Part shown: piece by piece, positions 7,780 through 16,960 of the stretch
Position numbering within the stretch: position 1 is the first letter of the stretch
Layout of the letters: the number at the start of each line of letters is the position of its first letter
NCBI GenBank assembly: GCA_944362765.1
Contig: CALVTP010000010.1
Location: 1-41,373 of the forward strand
DNA length: 41,373 bases
Reading direction: 5' to 3'
Origin: an uncultured Clostridia bacterium
Lineage (GTDB): Bacteria > Bacillota > Clostridia > Christensenellales > DTU072
Position numbers and translations under genes: made by a program
The notes under the pieces: model-generated
What the model was told of the DNA's origin: nothing
Databases searched by the model: none
The model's input: the letters and a program-made list of their open reading frames with translations, nothing else

Positions 7780-8601
7780 ATGGAAAATAATTCCTCGGCT
7801 TTGACCGAAAGAGGGTGGGCAAAAATAAACCTTACTTTAAATATAACGGGAGTTTCAGGCGCTTACCATACTCTGGAGAGTCTTCTGATGAGGGTGCCGC
7901 TTTTCGACGAAGCGAAAATCTCTTTTGCCGGGGAGGATTCGGTAAGCTATTCGGACGGCTCGTCTTTTAAGCGCGATAACGTTTTGAGAGCGCTTGACGC
8001 CGTAAGGAGGATTGCCGGTTCCGACAAACGCTTTTCTGTCGCGGTGAAAAGGAAGATTCCATCGGGGCAGGGGTTAGGCGCTTCCTCCGCCGCAGCCGCT
8101 GCGGCAGCCTTGGGGGCGGCAAAGCTTTTGGGGGTCGACGCCGCAGCAGCGCTTAAAGAATCGGGTGCCGATTGCGCTTTTCAGGCGTCTTCGTACAGGG
8201 CGGCGCTTGCAAGAGGGCTCGGAGAGGAACTGACGAAGGTAGACCTTCCCCCTTTATACGTCCTCTTTTGCACGACGGGGAGAAAACTTGAGTCCGAAAA
8301 GGTCTTTGCCGCATACGACGTCGTCGGGGGCGCGGGCGGTGACTATATGGATTTTATAACGGAGCAGCGTCCTTTCAACGCTTTGGAAACCGCCGCCGCC
8401 GCAATCGAACCGGACATACTCCGCGCCAGGAGGGCGCTGACGGCAGCGGGTTTCGAACGGGTCGCGATGACCGGTTCCGGAGCGGGGTATATCGCCGTCA
8501 CGTCGGATAAAGACGAGTACCTTTCGGGCAGGGGAAAATTAAAGGCAATTGCCTTAAAGGAGTCACTTATTACGTTCGATTTTACCGAGGTATCGAAATG
8601 A
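7780..8601 (+). CDS. ispE: 4-diphosphocytidyl-2-C-methyl-D-erythritol kinase
   Basis: IspE is the GHMP kinase that phosphorylates CDP-methylerythritol in the MEP route to isoprenoids. The 273-residue product has the N-terminal AKINLTLNITG with YHTLESLLMRVPLFDE, the ATP loop PSGQGLGASSAAAAAA, SGADCAFQASSYRAALARGLG (with the Asp at the catalytic position), and the C-terminal TGSGAGYIAV. The ATP loop is odd: most IspE proteins have GLGGGSSDAA, while here the Asp is replaced by Ala and one Gly by Ala. Overall layout still fits IspE better than other GHMP kinases. The ATG has no ribosome site and coincides with the predicted transcription start. The stop overlaps the glgB start (ATGA), tying this isoprenoid gene to the glycogen operon. 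Confidence 0.88.
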   Translation: MENNSSALTERGWAKINLTLNITGVSGAYHTLESLLMRVPLFDEAKISFAGEDSVSYSDGSSFKRDNVLRALDAVRRIAGSDKRFSVAVKRKIPSGQGLGASSAAAAAAALGAAKLLGVDAAAALKESGADCAFQASSYRAALARGLGEELTKVDLPPLYVLFCTTGRKLESEKVFAAYDVVGGAGGDYMDFITEQRPFNALETAAAAIEPDILRARRALTAAGFERVAMTGSGAGYIAVTSDKDEYLSGRGKLKAIALKESLITFDFTEVSK

Positions 8602-10505
8602 GCGAAAAGAAAACAACAAACAAGGCGAAAGCCGAGCGCGTCAACGAACTCGACTATCCCATATACTTATTCAACGAGGGCACCAATTCCGAGGCGTTCA
8701 GGCTGATGGCGCCCGCAAATCTCGGCGACAGATGGCGCTTCAGGGTGTGGGCGCCCGCTGCGAAATCGGTTTCCGTCTGCGGCGACTTCAACGGCTGGCA
8801 CCGGCACATGAATCCGATGCATCCGATAGGCGGCGGGATCTGGGAAACGGAGATAAAAGGGCTGAAAGTTTACGACGTCTACAAGTTCAGCGTTGAAGGG
8901 GCGGACGGCGAAATACACATGAAAGCAGACCCTTACTGCCCGCACACCGAGACCCCTCCGGGAAACGCTTCTAAGCTGTTTGATATTTCCGGGTTCGGGT
9001 GGACCGATGCCGAATATTTGGAAGCCCAAAACAGCAAAAACCGCGTTAAGGAACCGATGAATATCTACGAAGTCCACTTAGGTTCCTGGACGAGGTACGA
9101 GGATGGAAATCCGCTTTCTTATCGCGACCTTGCCGACAGACTTGTCGGCTATGTGAAGGACATGGGCTACACCCATGTAGAACTGATGCCGGTCACCGAG
9201 CATCCGTTGGAAATGAGCTGGGGTTACCAGGTTGGAGACTTCTTCGCGCCCACCTCGAGATTCGGCACCCCGCACGACTTTATGTATCTTGTCGACCGTT
9301 TCCATGCAGAAGGGATAGGAGTGATACTCGACCTTGTGCTGTCGCACTTCCCGAAGGACGAATTCGGGCTGTACCGTTTCGACGGCACGGCGGCTTACGA
9401 GTACTCCGATCCGCTTAAAGCCGAGCATAAGACCTGGGGAACGATGGTGTTCGATTACGGAAAGGGGGCGGTGAGGTCGTTTCTGATTTCCTGCGCAACT
9501 TATTGGATAGAGTACTACCACATCGACGGGCTCAGGCTGGACGCGGTGGCGAGCATGCTGTATCTCGACTACGACAGGCGCGGTGGCGAGTGGAGGCCGA
9601 ATAAGTACGGCGGAAACTACAATCTGGAGGCGATAGCCTTCCTTCAGGACATGAACAAGACCGTTCTCAGCCGTTTCCCGCGCGCTTTTACGGTAGCGGA
9701 GGAGTCGACGGCTTTCCCGATGGTGACGATGCCGCCTTCATCGGGAGGACTGGGGTTCAATTTCAAGTGGAACATGGGCTGGATGAACGACATTCTGGAC
9801 TATGTAGCGACCGACCCATTCTTCCGCAAAGGCAACCACAACAAACTGACTTTCGGTATTTCCTACGCTTTCAGCGAAAACTATATTCTGCCGTTTTCTC
9901 ACGACGAAGTCGTTCACGGAAAGTGCTCGATGCTGTCGAAACTTCCCGGGGACTACAAGGAAAAGTTCAAGGCATTGAAGGCGCTCTACGCCTATCAATA
10001 CGCCCATCCCGGTAAAAAGCTCAATTTCATGGGCAACGAGATCGCGCAATTCATAGAATGGAATTTCGAACGTCCGCTGGACTGGTTCCTTCTGGACTAC
10101 TCGAGTCACAGAGGCGTACAGAGTTTTGTCAGGAAATTGAACGAAGTTTATAAAAAATATCCCGCTTTATACGAGCTGGACAACAGCTATGACGGCTTCA
10201 AATGGCTTGTGGTCGACGACAACGTCCAGAATGTAGTGGCATTCTACCGCGAGGCATCGAACGGCGACAGGGTGGTGGCTGTCGTCAACTTTTCGGAGGT
10301 AACGAGGAACAATTATACCTTCGGCGTGCCCGACAAGGGAAGCTACCGCGTCATCCTGAACAGCAATGACCGGGCTTTTGAAGGGGATACCGCGCTTAAA
10401 AGCGTCTACCGCACCAAACAAAAACCTTCTCACGGCTTCAAACAGAGCCTGACCATCGATCTCGATGGTAATACGGCGCTGTATCTGGTCGTGAAAAAAC
10501 CATAA
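8598..10505 (+). CDS. glgB: 1,4-alpha-glucan branching enzyme (GH13)
   Basis: GlgB cuts alpha-1,4 chains and rejoins them as alpha-1,6 branches in glycogen. The 635-residue protein has an N-terminal CBM48-like domain ([20 protein letters not shown]) and the linker [11 protein letters not shown] (beta/alpha)8 barrel follows, with nucleophile Asp315 in DGLRLDAV, acid/base Glu368 in VAEEST, and Asp436 in [12 protein letters not shown]-terminal beta domain begins near residue 540. The length is that of the shorter branching enzymes. The ATG overlaps the ispE stop by 4 bases, with GAGGT inside the end of ispE, so translation is coupled. glgC follows after 29 bases. Confidence 0.96.
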   Translation: MSEKKTTNKAKAERVNELDYPIYLFNEGTNSEAFRLMAPANLGDRWRFRVWAPAAKSVSVCGDFNGWHRHMNPMHPIGGGIWETEIKGLKVYDVYKFSVEGADGEIHMKADPYCPHTETPPGNASKLFDISGFGWTDAEYLEAQNSKNRVKEPMNIYEVHLGSWTRYEDGNPLSYRDLADRLVGYVKDMGYTHVELMPVTEHPLEMSWGYQVGDFFAPTSRFGTPHDFMYLVDRFHAEGIGVILDLVLSHFPKDEFGLYRFDGTAAYEYSDPLKAEHKTWGTMVFDYGKGAVRSFLISCATYWIEYYHIDGLRLDAVASMLYLDYDRRGGEWRPNKYGGNYNLEAIAFLQDMNKTVLSRFPRAFTVAEESTAFPMVTMPPSSGGLGFNFKWNMGWMNDILDYVATDPFFRKGNHNKLTFGISYAFSENYILPFSHDEVVHGKCSMLSKLPGDYKEKFKALKALYAYQYAHPGKKLNFMGNEIAQFIEWNFERPLDWFLLDYSSHRGVQSFVRKLNEVYKKYPALYELDNSYDGFKWLVVDDNVQNVVAFYREASNGDRVVAVVNFSEVTRNNYTFGVPDKGSYRVILNSNDRAFEGDTALKSVYRTKQKPSHGFKQSLTIDLDGNTALYLVVKKP

Positions 10506-10534
10506 AGACGAATTTATTTAGGAGGAAGCGTCCA

Positions 10535-11737
10535 ATGCGAGTAAAGAAGGAATGCGTGGCAATGCTTTTGGCGGGCGGACAGGGCACCAGACTCGGTCAG
10601 CTCACCCAAAAACTTGCAAAACCCGCCGTCCCGTTCGGCGGCAAGTACAGGATCATCGATTTTACGCTGTCGAACACCATCAACTCCGGCATCGACACGA
10701 TCGGCATCCTGACGCAATACCAGCCCTTCGACCTGAACCAATATATCGGTAACGGTCAGCCGTGGGACCTGGACAGGCTGGAAGGAGGCGCCTTCGTGCT
10801 GCCGCCCTATCAGAAAGCCAAATCCGGCGAGTGGTACAAAGGTACGGCGAACGCCATATACCAGAACATCGATTTCGTCGACAGGTATGACGCCGACTAT
10901 GTGCTGATTCTGTCGGGCGACCACATCTACAAAATGGACTATTCGAAGATGCTGGCTCAGCACATCGAAAAGGGAGCCGCGTGCACGATAGCGGTATTGA
11001 ACGTGCCGATTGCGGAGGCTTCCAGATTCGGTATCATGAACGCCAGGGAAGACGGCGAGATCTACGAATTCGAAGAAAAGCCCAAGCACCCGAAGTCCAC
11101 AAAAGCCAGCATGGGAATTTACATCTTCACCTGGGCAAAGCTGAAAGAGTACCTAATAAGGGACGAAGCCGACAAGAATTCCCACAACGATTTCGGCAAG
11201 AACATCATTCCGAACATGCTCGCGGCCGGCGAGAAAATGTACACCTACGACTTCAAGGGCTATTGGAAGGATGTCGGTACGATTTCCTCACTTTGGGAAG
11301 CCAATATGGATTTATTGGATCCCCAAAGCGGGCTCGATCTCGACGATCCGGATTGGAAAATTTATGCAAGGAATATGGCGGAGCCGCCGCACTACGTGGG
11401 CGAGAACGCCGTAATCAAAAACTCCGTCGTCACCGAAGGGTGCGAGATAGACGGAGAGGTCGTCAACTCCGTTATCTTCCGCGGCGCAGTGGTGGAAAGA
11501 GGGACGGTGATACACGATTCCATTATCATGCCCGACGCCGTCATCAAAGCGGGCGCTAGAGTCGAACACGCCATAGTGGGCTGGTCGGCTGCCGTTTCGG
11601 AGGGCGCGAAAGTAGGTAAAAAGCAAGTCGGAGCCGAGGCGGGCGAGTGGAAGATAGCGGTAGTAGCTCCGGAGTCGACGATAAAGGCGGGCTCCGTAGT
11701 GGACGCCGGCGAAATGGTCGGAGAGGAGGGCAAGTAG
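10535..11737 (+). CDS. glgC: glucose-1-phosphate adenylyltransferase
   Basis: GlgC makes ADP-glucose from ATP and glucose 1-phosphate, the committed step of glycogen synthesis. The 400-residue product shows the nucleotidyltransferase loop [14 protein letters not shown] (residues 10-23), [15 protein letters not shown], the metal site [10 protein letters not shown], the sugar site [10 protein letters not shown], and a C-terminal left-handed beta-helix of hexapeptides (NSVVTEG, NSVIFRG, DSIIMPD). The catalytic loop is intact, unlike that of GlgD. AGGAGG lies at good distance from the ATG. glgD begins 1 base after the stop, and the two probably form a mixed complex as in other Bacillota. Confidence 0.96.
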   Translation: MRVKKECVAMLLAGGQGTRLGQLTQKLAKPAVPFGGKYRIIDFTLSNTINSGIDTIGILTQYQPFDLNQYIGNGQPWDLDRLEGGAFVLPPYQKAKSGEWYKGTANAIYQNIDFVDRYDADYVLILSGDHIYKMDYSKMLAQHIEKGAACTIAVLNVPIAEASRFGIMNAREDGEIYEFEEKPKHPKSTKASMGIYIFTWAKLKEYLIRDEADKNSHNDFGKNIIPNMLAAGEKMYTYDFKGYWKDVGTISSLWEANMDLLDPQSGLDLDDPDWKIYARNMAEPPHYVGENAVIKNSVVTEGCEIDGEVVNSVIFRGAVVERGTVIHDSIIMPDAVIKAGARVEHAIVGWSAAVSEGAKVGKKQVGAEAGEWKIAVVAPESTIKAGSVVDAGEMVGEEGK

Positions 11738-11738
11738 A

Positions 11739-12854
11739 ATGAACACCAAGATGGTAGGAATATTGTTTGCTTCCGCAAACGAAAACAAATTAAACGAGCT
11801 GACCATCCACAGGACGACGGCGTCGCTGCCGTTTGCGGGAAGGTACAGGCTCATCGACTTTGCGTTAAGCTCGCTTGTCAATTCGGGCGTTACGAGAATA
11901 GGAATAATCGCAAGGAACAACTACTCCTCTCTGATGGATCACATCAGGATGGGGCGCGATTGGGATCTGAACCGTAAAAACGGCGGTATCTCCGTCTTCC
12001 CGCCCTTCGTGCTGAATACTTCAAGAGAGGTCTACAAAGGTAAGATAGAGGCGTTGTATACCGTTCTCGACTACCTTAAAAAGGCTCCCGAGGATTATGT
12101 CGTCATCGCTAACTGTAACGTCGCGGCTAATATAAAGCTGGATGACCTCTTGGACGAGCACATCGAGCGCGGCGCCGATATAACAATTCTGTGCCACAAA
12201 GCCTCCGTCAATTCCAGTAAGCGCGTTCTGATAACCAAAAACGACGACGATCTCGTCACCGACCTCAGCGCTTCGGAAATACCTTCCGACAAGGAACACC
12301 TGGTGTCTTTGAATATCTACATCGCAAACAAGGACTACCTCATTGCAAAGGTGGAGCAGTCCTACGCGAGAGGTTACGTAGAATTCGAAAAGGACATCCT
12401 CTTCAAAGAAGTCGAAGGCGGGAGGATTTACGCCCGCGAGCTCGAAGGCTACGCCGCCATCATCGACGACGTCAAAACATACTACAATGAGTCGATGAAG
12501 GTATTGGATATGGCGGTCAGGGAGGAGTTGTTCGGAAGCATAAGGAAGATATATACTAAGGTCAAGGACTCCGTGCCGACAATGTATTTGAACGACGCCA
12601 AGGTCAAAAATTCGCTGATAGCGGACGGCTGCGTCATCAACGGCACCGTCGAAAATAGCATTCTCTTCCGTTCGGTAAGGATCGAAGAGGGCGCCGAAGT
12701 TAAAAACAGCATCATCATGGAAAACGGTATAGTAATGCGCGGCGGGAAGATCTCCTATACGATAACCGACAAGCAGGTCGTCATCGGCGCAGGGAGGCAG
12801 ATCTCGGGTTCGGAAACCTATCCGATAGTAATAGTCAAAAACAAGATAGTATAA
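11739..12854 (+). CDS. glgD: GlgD, regulatory paralogue of glucose-1-phosphate adenylyltransferase
   Basis: The 371-residue protein aligns with GlgC in fold: LPFAGRYRLIDFALSSLVNSG, RMGRDWDLNRKNGG, GKIEALYTVLDYL, and a C-terminal beta-helix with NSILFRS and NSIIMEN. The GGxGTRL nucleotide loop is missing, however: the N-terminus reads GILFASANENKLNEL. That is the mark of GlgD, which in Bacillota joins GlgC and changes its kinetics while having little activity alone. The gene starts 1 base after the glgC stop; its GAGGAGGGC ribosome site lies inside the end of glgC. A strong stem-loop at 12874-12915 separates it from glgA. Confidence 0.94.
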   Translation: MNTKMVGILFASANENKLNELTIHRTTASLPFAGRYRLIDFALSSLVNSGVTRIGIIARNNYSSLMDHIRMGRDWDLNRKNGGISVFPPFVLNTSREVYKGKIEALYTVLDYLKKAPEDYVVIANCNVAANIKLDDLLDEHIERGADITILCHKASVNSSKRVLITKNDDDLVTDLSASEIPSDKEHLVSLNIYIANKDYLIAKVEQSYARGYVEFEKDILFKEVEGGRIYARELEGYAAIIDDVKTYYNESMKVLDMAVREELFGSIRKIYTKVKDSVPTMYLNDAKVKNSLIADGCVINGTVENSILFRSVRIEEGAEVKNSIIMENGIVMRGGKISYTITDKQVVIGAGRQISGSETYPIVIVKNKIV

Positions 12855-12873
12855 ACAAAGACCTAAAATATCG

Positions 12874-12915
12874 GCATTCGGGTTACCGTACAGGTTGATT
12901 AGGTAGCCTGAATGC
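12874..12915 (+). ncRNA. intercistronic stem-loop between glgD and glgA
   Basis: GCATTCGGGTTACC (12874-12887) can pair with GGTAGCCTGAATGC (12902-12915) over 14 positions, two of them G-U. The loop has 14 bases. No T run follows; instead the AAGGAGG ribosome site of glgA comes 8 bases later. It is better read as an mRNA processing, stability or translation-tuning element than as a terminator. It is a structural feature of the transcript, not a proven separate RNA. Confidence 0.55.
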
Positions 12916-12934
12916 ACGAATCCAAGGAGGTAAC

Positions 12935-14353
12935 ATGAAAGTATTGTTTGCAGCGAGCGAGGCTTCGCCGTTTATAAGAACTGGAGGATTGGGGGACGTC
13001 ATGGGCGCTCTGCCGCAGGCTCTCGGGAAACTCGGGGTCGAGACGGCGGTGGTGCTGCCGCTCTATTCCGACATGAAGTCGGAGTACAGAAATTCGTTGA
13101 AGTATGTCGGAAACACGACGGTGTTTCTAGGTTGGCGTCAGCAATATGCGGGAGTTTTCATGAGCCGCGTGAACGACGTCGACTACTACTTTATCGACAA
13201 TGAATATTACTTCAAAAGGAACGGTATCTACGGGCATTTCGACGACGGGGAGCGTTTTGCGTTTTTCTCGAAGGCGGTGCTTGAAACCATGCAGGTGACG
13301 GGCTTCTATCCCGACGTATTGCAGTGCAACGATTGGCAGACCGGACTGGCGCCGCTGTATCTGAATTGTTTCTACCGTCTGGTCGACGGGTATAAGACGA
13401 TGAAGACGGTGATGACCATCCATAACATCGAATTCCAGGGCAGAATGGATAAGTATGTCATCGACAACGTCTTCGGCATTCCGCGCGAATTTTATCAGGT
13501 TGCGGAATACAAAGGGGACGCCAACATGCTGAAAGCGGGGATAGAGGCGGCAAACAAGGTCGTCACCGTTTCCCCGACCTATGCGCGCGAAATACTCGAT
13601 CCCTATTTTGCCTACGGTCTTGACGGCATTCTGAATGCGAGAAGCTTCAAACTTTGCGGCATCGTCAACGGCATCGACACCGAGTTATATAACCCCAAAA
13701 CCGACAAGGCGCTGTTTAAGAATTTCGATTACAAGGGCGTCAGAAAGAAAGCCGAAAACAAGAAGGGTCTGCAGGAACTTTTAGGGTTAAATGTCTCCGA
13801 TAAGCCTTTGATCGGCATGGTTACCAGACTGACGCCGCAAAAAGGCATCGATCTGTTGCTGAACGTCATTCACGAGATTTTGTCGATGGACCTTCAGCTG
13901 GTGGTACTCGGTACCGGCGACTGGAAGTACGAAAATGCTCTTCGCGAGATAGGAAAGCAATATCCGACGAAGCTTGCGACGGCGATATACTTCTCCGGCG
14001 ACATTGCAAGCAAGATTTACGGTGCTTCAGATATGTTCCTGATGCCGTCGAAGTACGAGCCCTGCGGGCTGTCGCAGATGATAGCCATGCGTTACGGCTC
14101 CGTACCGATAGTCAGGGAGACGGGCGGGCTGAAAGACACCGTGCCCGCTTACGATCCGACGACGGGAGAGGGGCTCGGGTTCACCTTCAAGACCTACAAC
14201 GCTCACGACATGCTGGGTGCCGTCCGCCGCGCCGTGGAGGCGTATTCCGACCGCGACAAGTGGTTTACGGGCGTTGTCCGCAACGCGATGGCGGCGGACT
14301 TTTCGTGGAAGAAATCGGCAGAGGACTACTTAAAACTCTACGAAAGTATCTGA
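12935..14353 (+). CDS. glgA: glycogen synthase (ADP-glucose, GT5)
   Basis: GlgA transfers glucose from ADP-glucose to the non-reducing end of a growing alpha-1,4 glucan. The 472-residue length is standard for a GT5 bacterial synthase. The first Rossmann half begins MKVLFAASEASPFIRTGGLGDV and carries the conserved NDWQTGLAP; the second has GMVTRLTPQKGIDLL, LMPSKYEPCGLSQMIAM and PIVRETGGLKDTV. The ADP-glucose loop is usually KTGGL or KVGGL; here it is R15-TGGL, a conservative but uncommon change. The ATG has a textbook AAGGAGGTAAC. It is the last gene of the ispE-glg run; glgP has its own promoter 56 bases downstream of the stop. Confidence 0.96.
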   Translation: MKVLFAASEASPFIRTGGLGDVMGALPQALGKLGVETAVVLPLYSDMKSEYRNSLKYVGNTTVFLGWRQQYAGVFMSRVNDVDYYFIDNEYYFKRNGIYGHFDDGERFAFFSKAVLETMQVTGFYPDVLQCNDWQTGLAPLYLNCFYRLVDGYKTMKTVMTIHNIEFQGRMDKYVIDNVFGIPREFYQVAEYKGDANMLKAGIEAANKVVTVSPTYAREILDPYFAYGLDGILNARSFKLCGIVNGIDTELYNPKTDKALFKNFDYKGVRKKAENKKGLQELLGLNVSDKPLIGMVTRLTPQKGIDLLLNVIHEILSMDLQLVVLGTGDWKYENALREIGKQYPTKLATAIYFSGDIASKIYGASDMFLMPSKYEPCGLSQMIAMRYGSVPIVRETGGLKDTVPAYDPTTGEGLGFTFKTYNAHDMLGAVRRAVEAYSDRDKWFTGVVRNAMAADFSWKKSAEDYLKLYESI

Positions 14354-14409
14354 CGGGACTTAAAAGCCGAACTTTCCGAAAAAACTTCGCGGAAGCGGGC
14401 TGAAAATTC

Positions 14410-14438
14410 TTGCTTTCGGCGAAACTATTATGTAAAAT
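14410..14438 (+). promoter_or_regulatory. promoter of glgP
   Basis: TTGCTT (14410-14415), a 17-bp spacer and TAAAAT (14433-14438) lie between glgA and glgP. Transcription from here gives a leader of about 80 bases containing the stem-loop at 14452-14491. It would let phosphorylase be made independently of the synthesis genes. Confidence 0.65.
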
Positions 14439-14451
14439 AGAATTTCCGGAA

Positions 14452-14491
14452 CATATCCCGTGTGCGCGCACACGCCAAGCCGCGGGATATG
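14452..14491 (+). promoter_or_regulatory. stem-loop in the glgP leader
   Basis: CATATCCCG (14452-14460) pairs perfectly with CGGGATATG (14483-14491). The interior holds TGTGCGCGCACA, itself a 12-base palindrome. The structure ends 33 bases before the glgP ATG and leaves ACGGAGG free. It matches no riboswitch that I recognise; a protein-binding or RNA-stability element is possible. Confidence 0.45.
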
Positions 14492-14524
14492 ATTTATGTT
14501 TAAAACCTTTTTTACGGAGGATCA

Positions 14525-16942
14525 ATGGCAAATACTTCTAAATCCGAAATCAAGCGGCTTATGGAGCTCACGCTCGCCAAAAACTTCGGCGTAAGAGCGG
14601 AGGAAGCTACCGATAATATGGCATATCGTGCTCTTTGCACGGTGGTAAAAGACCTTCTTACACAGAAACGGCTGGAATTCAAGAACAAAGTGCGTTCCAA
14701 GGGCTACAAGCAGGTGTACTACATGTCGATGGAATTCCTGCTGGGAAGGAGCCTCAGAAATCACCTTTACAACATAGGGCTTTTGGACGAAGCCCGCGCC
14801 GCCGTCAAAGAACTCGGCTACGATATCGACAAATTGATGGCGATAGAGCCCGACGCCGGGCTCGGAAACGGGGGCTTGGGGCGCCTTGCCGCGGCGTATC
14901 TAGATTCTCTGACTTCGCTCGGGTATCCCGCGGGCGGCTTCAGCATCCGTTACGACTACGGTATCTTCGAACAGAAGATAGTCGACGGCTGGCAGATGGA
15001 GATGCCCGACAACTGGCTGCAGGACGGCGACGTTTGGCTGAACAAGCGCGACGAAGTTTTCGAAGTCAAGTTCGGCGGCAGAATTGAGGAACATTGGGAC
15101 CTCGGCAGACTGATCTGCGAGCAGAAGGGCGCAACGACCATACTTGCGGTACCGTACGACATGAATATTTCCGGGTACGGCTCCGACGCAGTCAACGTGT
15201 TGAGACTGTGGAGCGCGAAGTCGCCCGTCGAACTCGACATGAATATGTTCTCGAGAGGGGAATACGTCAAAGCCATCGAGTCGCAGGCAATGGCGGAGTC
15301 GATAAGCAAGGTTTTGTACCCCGCCGACAACCACATCGAAGGCAAGTCTTTGAGACTTAAACAGCAATATTTCTTCGTGTCGGCTTCCATTCAGTCCATC
15401 CTTTATAAGCACTTAAAGCACAACAAGGATCTTAGCAATCTTTCCGAAAAGATTGCCATACACATAAACGACACCCATCCCACGCTGTGCATCCCGGAGC
15501 TTATGCGCATCCTTCTGGACGAGTATGGCTGGAGCTGGGACGACGCTTGGAAGACGGTTACCGAAGTAGTAAGCTACACCAACCATACCGTCATGCAGGA
15601 AGCGTTGGAACGCTGGCCGCAATCGCTCTTCCAAAGTCTCCTTCCCCGTATCTATCAGATAATAAAGGAGATAAACCAGCGCTATTGCGCCGATCTGTGG
15701 AACGTCTTCCCCGGCGATTGGCAGCGCATAAGCAACAACGCCATCCTTTCCGACACCGAAATCCGCATGGCAAACCTCTGCCTTGTGGCTTCGCATACCG
15801 TCAACGGCGTCTCGGCGCTCCACAGCGACATTCTGAAAAACGACGTCTTCAAAGACTACTATAAGGTGGCTCCCGAGAAGTTTACCAACGTCACCAACGG
15901 CATCACGCACCGCAGATGGCTTTGCGAAGCCAATCCGCTGCTGGCAAAACTTATAAAGGAGCTTATCGGTGACAAGTTCATCGTCAAAGCAGGCGAACTC
16001 GAAAAATTGATGGCTTATCAGGGAAACACCGACGTCCTCGACAGGCTCTTCAAAATCAAGCGTGAAAACAAGGCGCGCCTTGCAAACTATATCAAAGAGA
16101 CGACGAATATCTCCGTCGATCCCGATTCGATATTCGACGTGCAGGTAAAAAGACTCCACGAGTACAAGCGTCAGCTTCTGAATGCTCTCCACATACTCCA
16201 CCTGTATAACGAGCTGAAAGCCAACCCCAATCTCGACATCCGCCCCAGAACCTTTATTTTCGGGGCTAAGGCGGCAAGCTCCTATTACATGGCAAAGCTT
16301 ATTATCCGTCTCATCTACATGATCGGCAGGATGATAAACGACGACCCCTCCGTCAACAAGAAGCTGAAAGTCGTCTTCCTTGAAAACTACCGCGTTTCGC
16401 TGGCGGAAATAATTATGCCCGCGAGCGAAATTTCCGAGCAGATCTCCACCGCGGGGAAGGAAGCTTCCGGCACCGGCAACATGAAATTCATGATAAACGG
16501 CGCCGTGACTATCGGCACGATGGATGGCGCCAACGTCGAGATCCACGAAAGAGTGGGCGACGAAAACATCTTCATATTCGGTCTTTTGGCGGAAGAGGTG
16601 GATAAGCTGAGAAGTCACTATAACCCCACTTCCTACTATAACTCCGACCAGCGGATAAAGGCTATCATAGATCTGTTAAGAAAGGGGATAGCAGGGACGT
16701 CGTTTTCGGAAATCGCCGACTCGCTGACGGTGGGAAGAGGTTCTCAGCCCGACCCGTACATGGTGCTTGCGGACTTTTCGTCCTACGTCGAGGCGCAAGC
16801 GAAAGTCGATAGCGCTTACCGCGACACGCACCGCTTCGAAAAGATGTCTCTGGTCAATATCGCAAAGTCCGGATTCTTTGCTGCCGATCGTTCCGTCGAA
16901 GAATACGCACAGCGCATTTGGCGTCTTAAAAAAGTAAAATAG
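14525..16942 (+). CDS. glgP: glycogen phosphorylase (GT35)
   Basis: GlgP releases glucose 1-phosphate from glycogen ends with pyridoxal phosphate as cofactor. The 805-residue protein is complete: KQVYYMSMEFLLGRSL near the start, EPDAGLGNGGLGRLAAAYLDS, HINDTHPTL, NVTNGITHRRW, VQVKRLHEYKRQ, and the cofactor site EASGTGNMKF with the Schiff-base Lys at 654. The ATG is preceded by ACGGAGG. It has its own promoter and leader hairpin, but the GH13 gene follows 18 bases after the stop and is probably co-transcribed, giving a degradation pair beside the synthesis genes. Confidence 0.97.
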   Translation: MANTSKSEIKRLMELTLAKNFGVRAEEATDNMAYRALCTVVKDLLTQKRLEFKNKVRSKGYKQVYYMSMEFLLGRSLRNHLYNIGLLDEARAAVKELGYDIDKLMAIEPDAGLGNGGLGRLAAAYLDSLTSLGYPAGGFSIRYDYGIFEQKIVDGWQMEMPDNWLQDGDVWLNKRDEVFEVKFGGRIEEHWDLGRLICEQKGATTILAVPYDMNISGYGSDAVNVLRLWSAKSPVELDMNMFSRGEYVKAIESQAMAESISKVLYPADNHIEGKSLRLKQQYFFVSASIQSILYKHLKHNKDLSNLSEKIAIHINDTHPTLCIPELMRILLDEYGWSWDDAWKTVTEVVSYTNHTVMQEALERWPQSLFQSLLPRIYQIIKEINQRYCADLWNVFPGDWQRISNNAILSDTEIRMANLCLVASHTVNGVSALHSDILKNDVFKDYYKVAPEKFTNVTNGITHRRWLCEANPLLAKLIKELIGDKFIVKAGELEKLMAYQGNTDVLDRLFKIKRENKARLANYIKETTNISVDPDSIFDVQVKRLHEYKRQLLNALHILHLYNELKANPNLDIRPRTFIFGAKAASSYYMAKLIIRLIYMIGRMINDDPSVNKKLKVVFLENYRVSLAEIIMPASEISEQISTAGKEASGTGNMKFMINGAVTIGTMDGANVEIHERVGDENIFIFGLLAEEVDKLRSHYNPTSYYNSDQRIKAIIDLLRKGIAGTSFSEIADSLTVGRGSQPDPYMVLADFSSYVEAQAKVDSAYRDTHRFEKMSLVNIAKSGFFAADRSVEEYAQRIWRLKKVK

Positions 16943-16960
16943 GGAGCCCAAAACGCATTA

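Noticed and set aside
15413..16618. 401-codon open frame opposite glgP
   Set aside because: It lies entirely within a conserved phosphorylase gene and has no start signal or family features.
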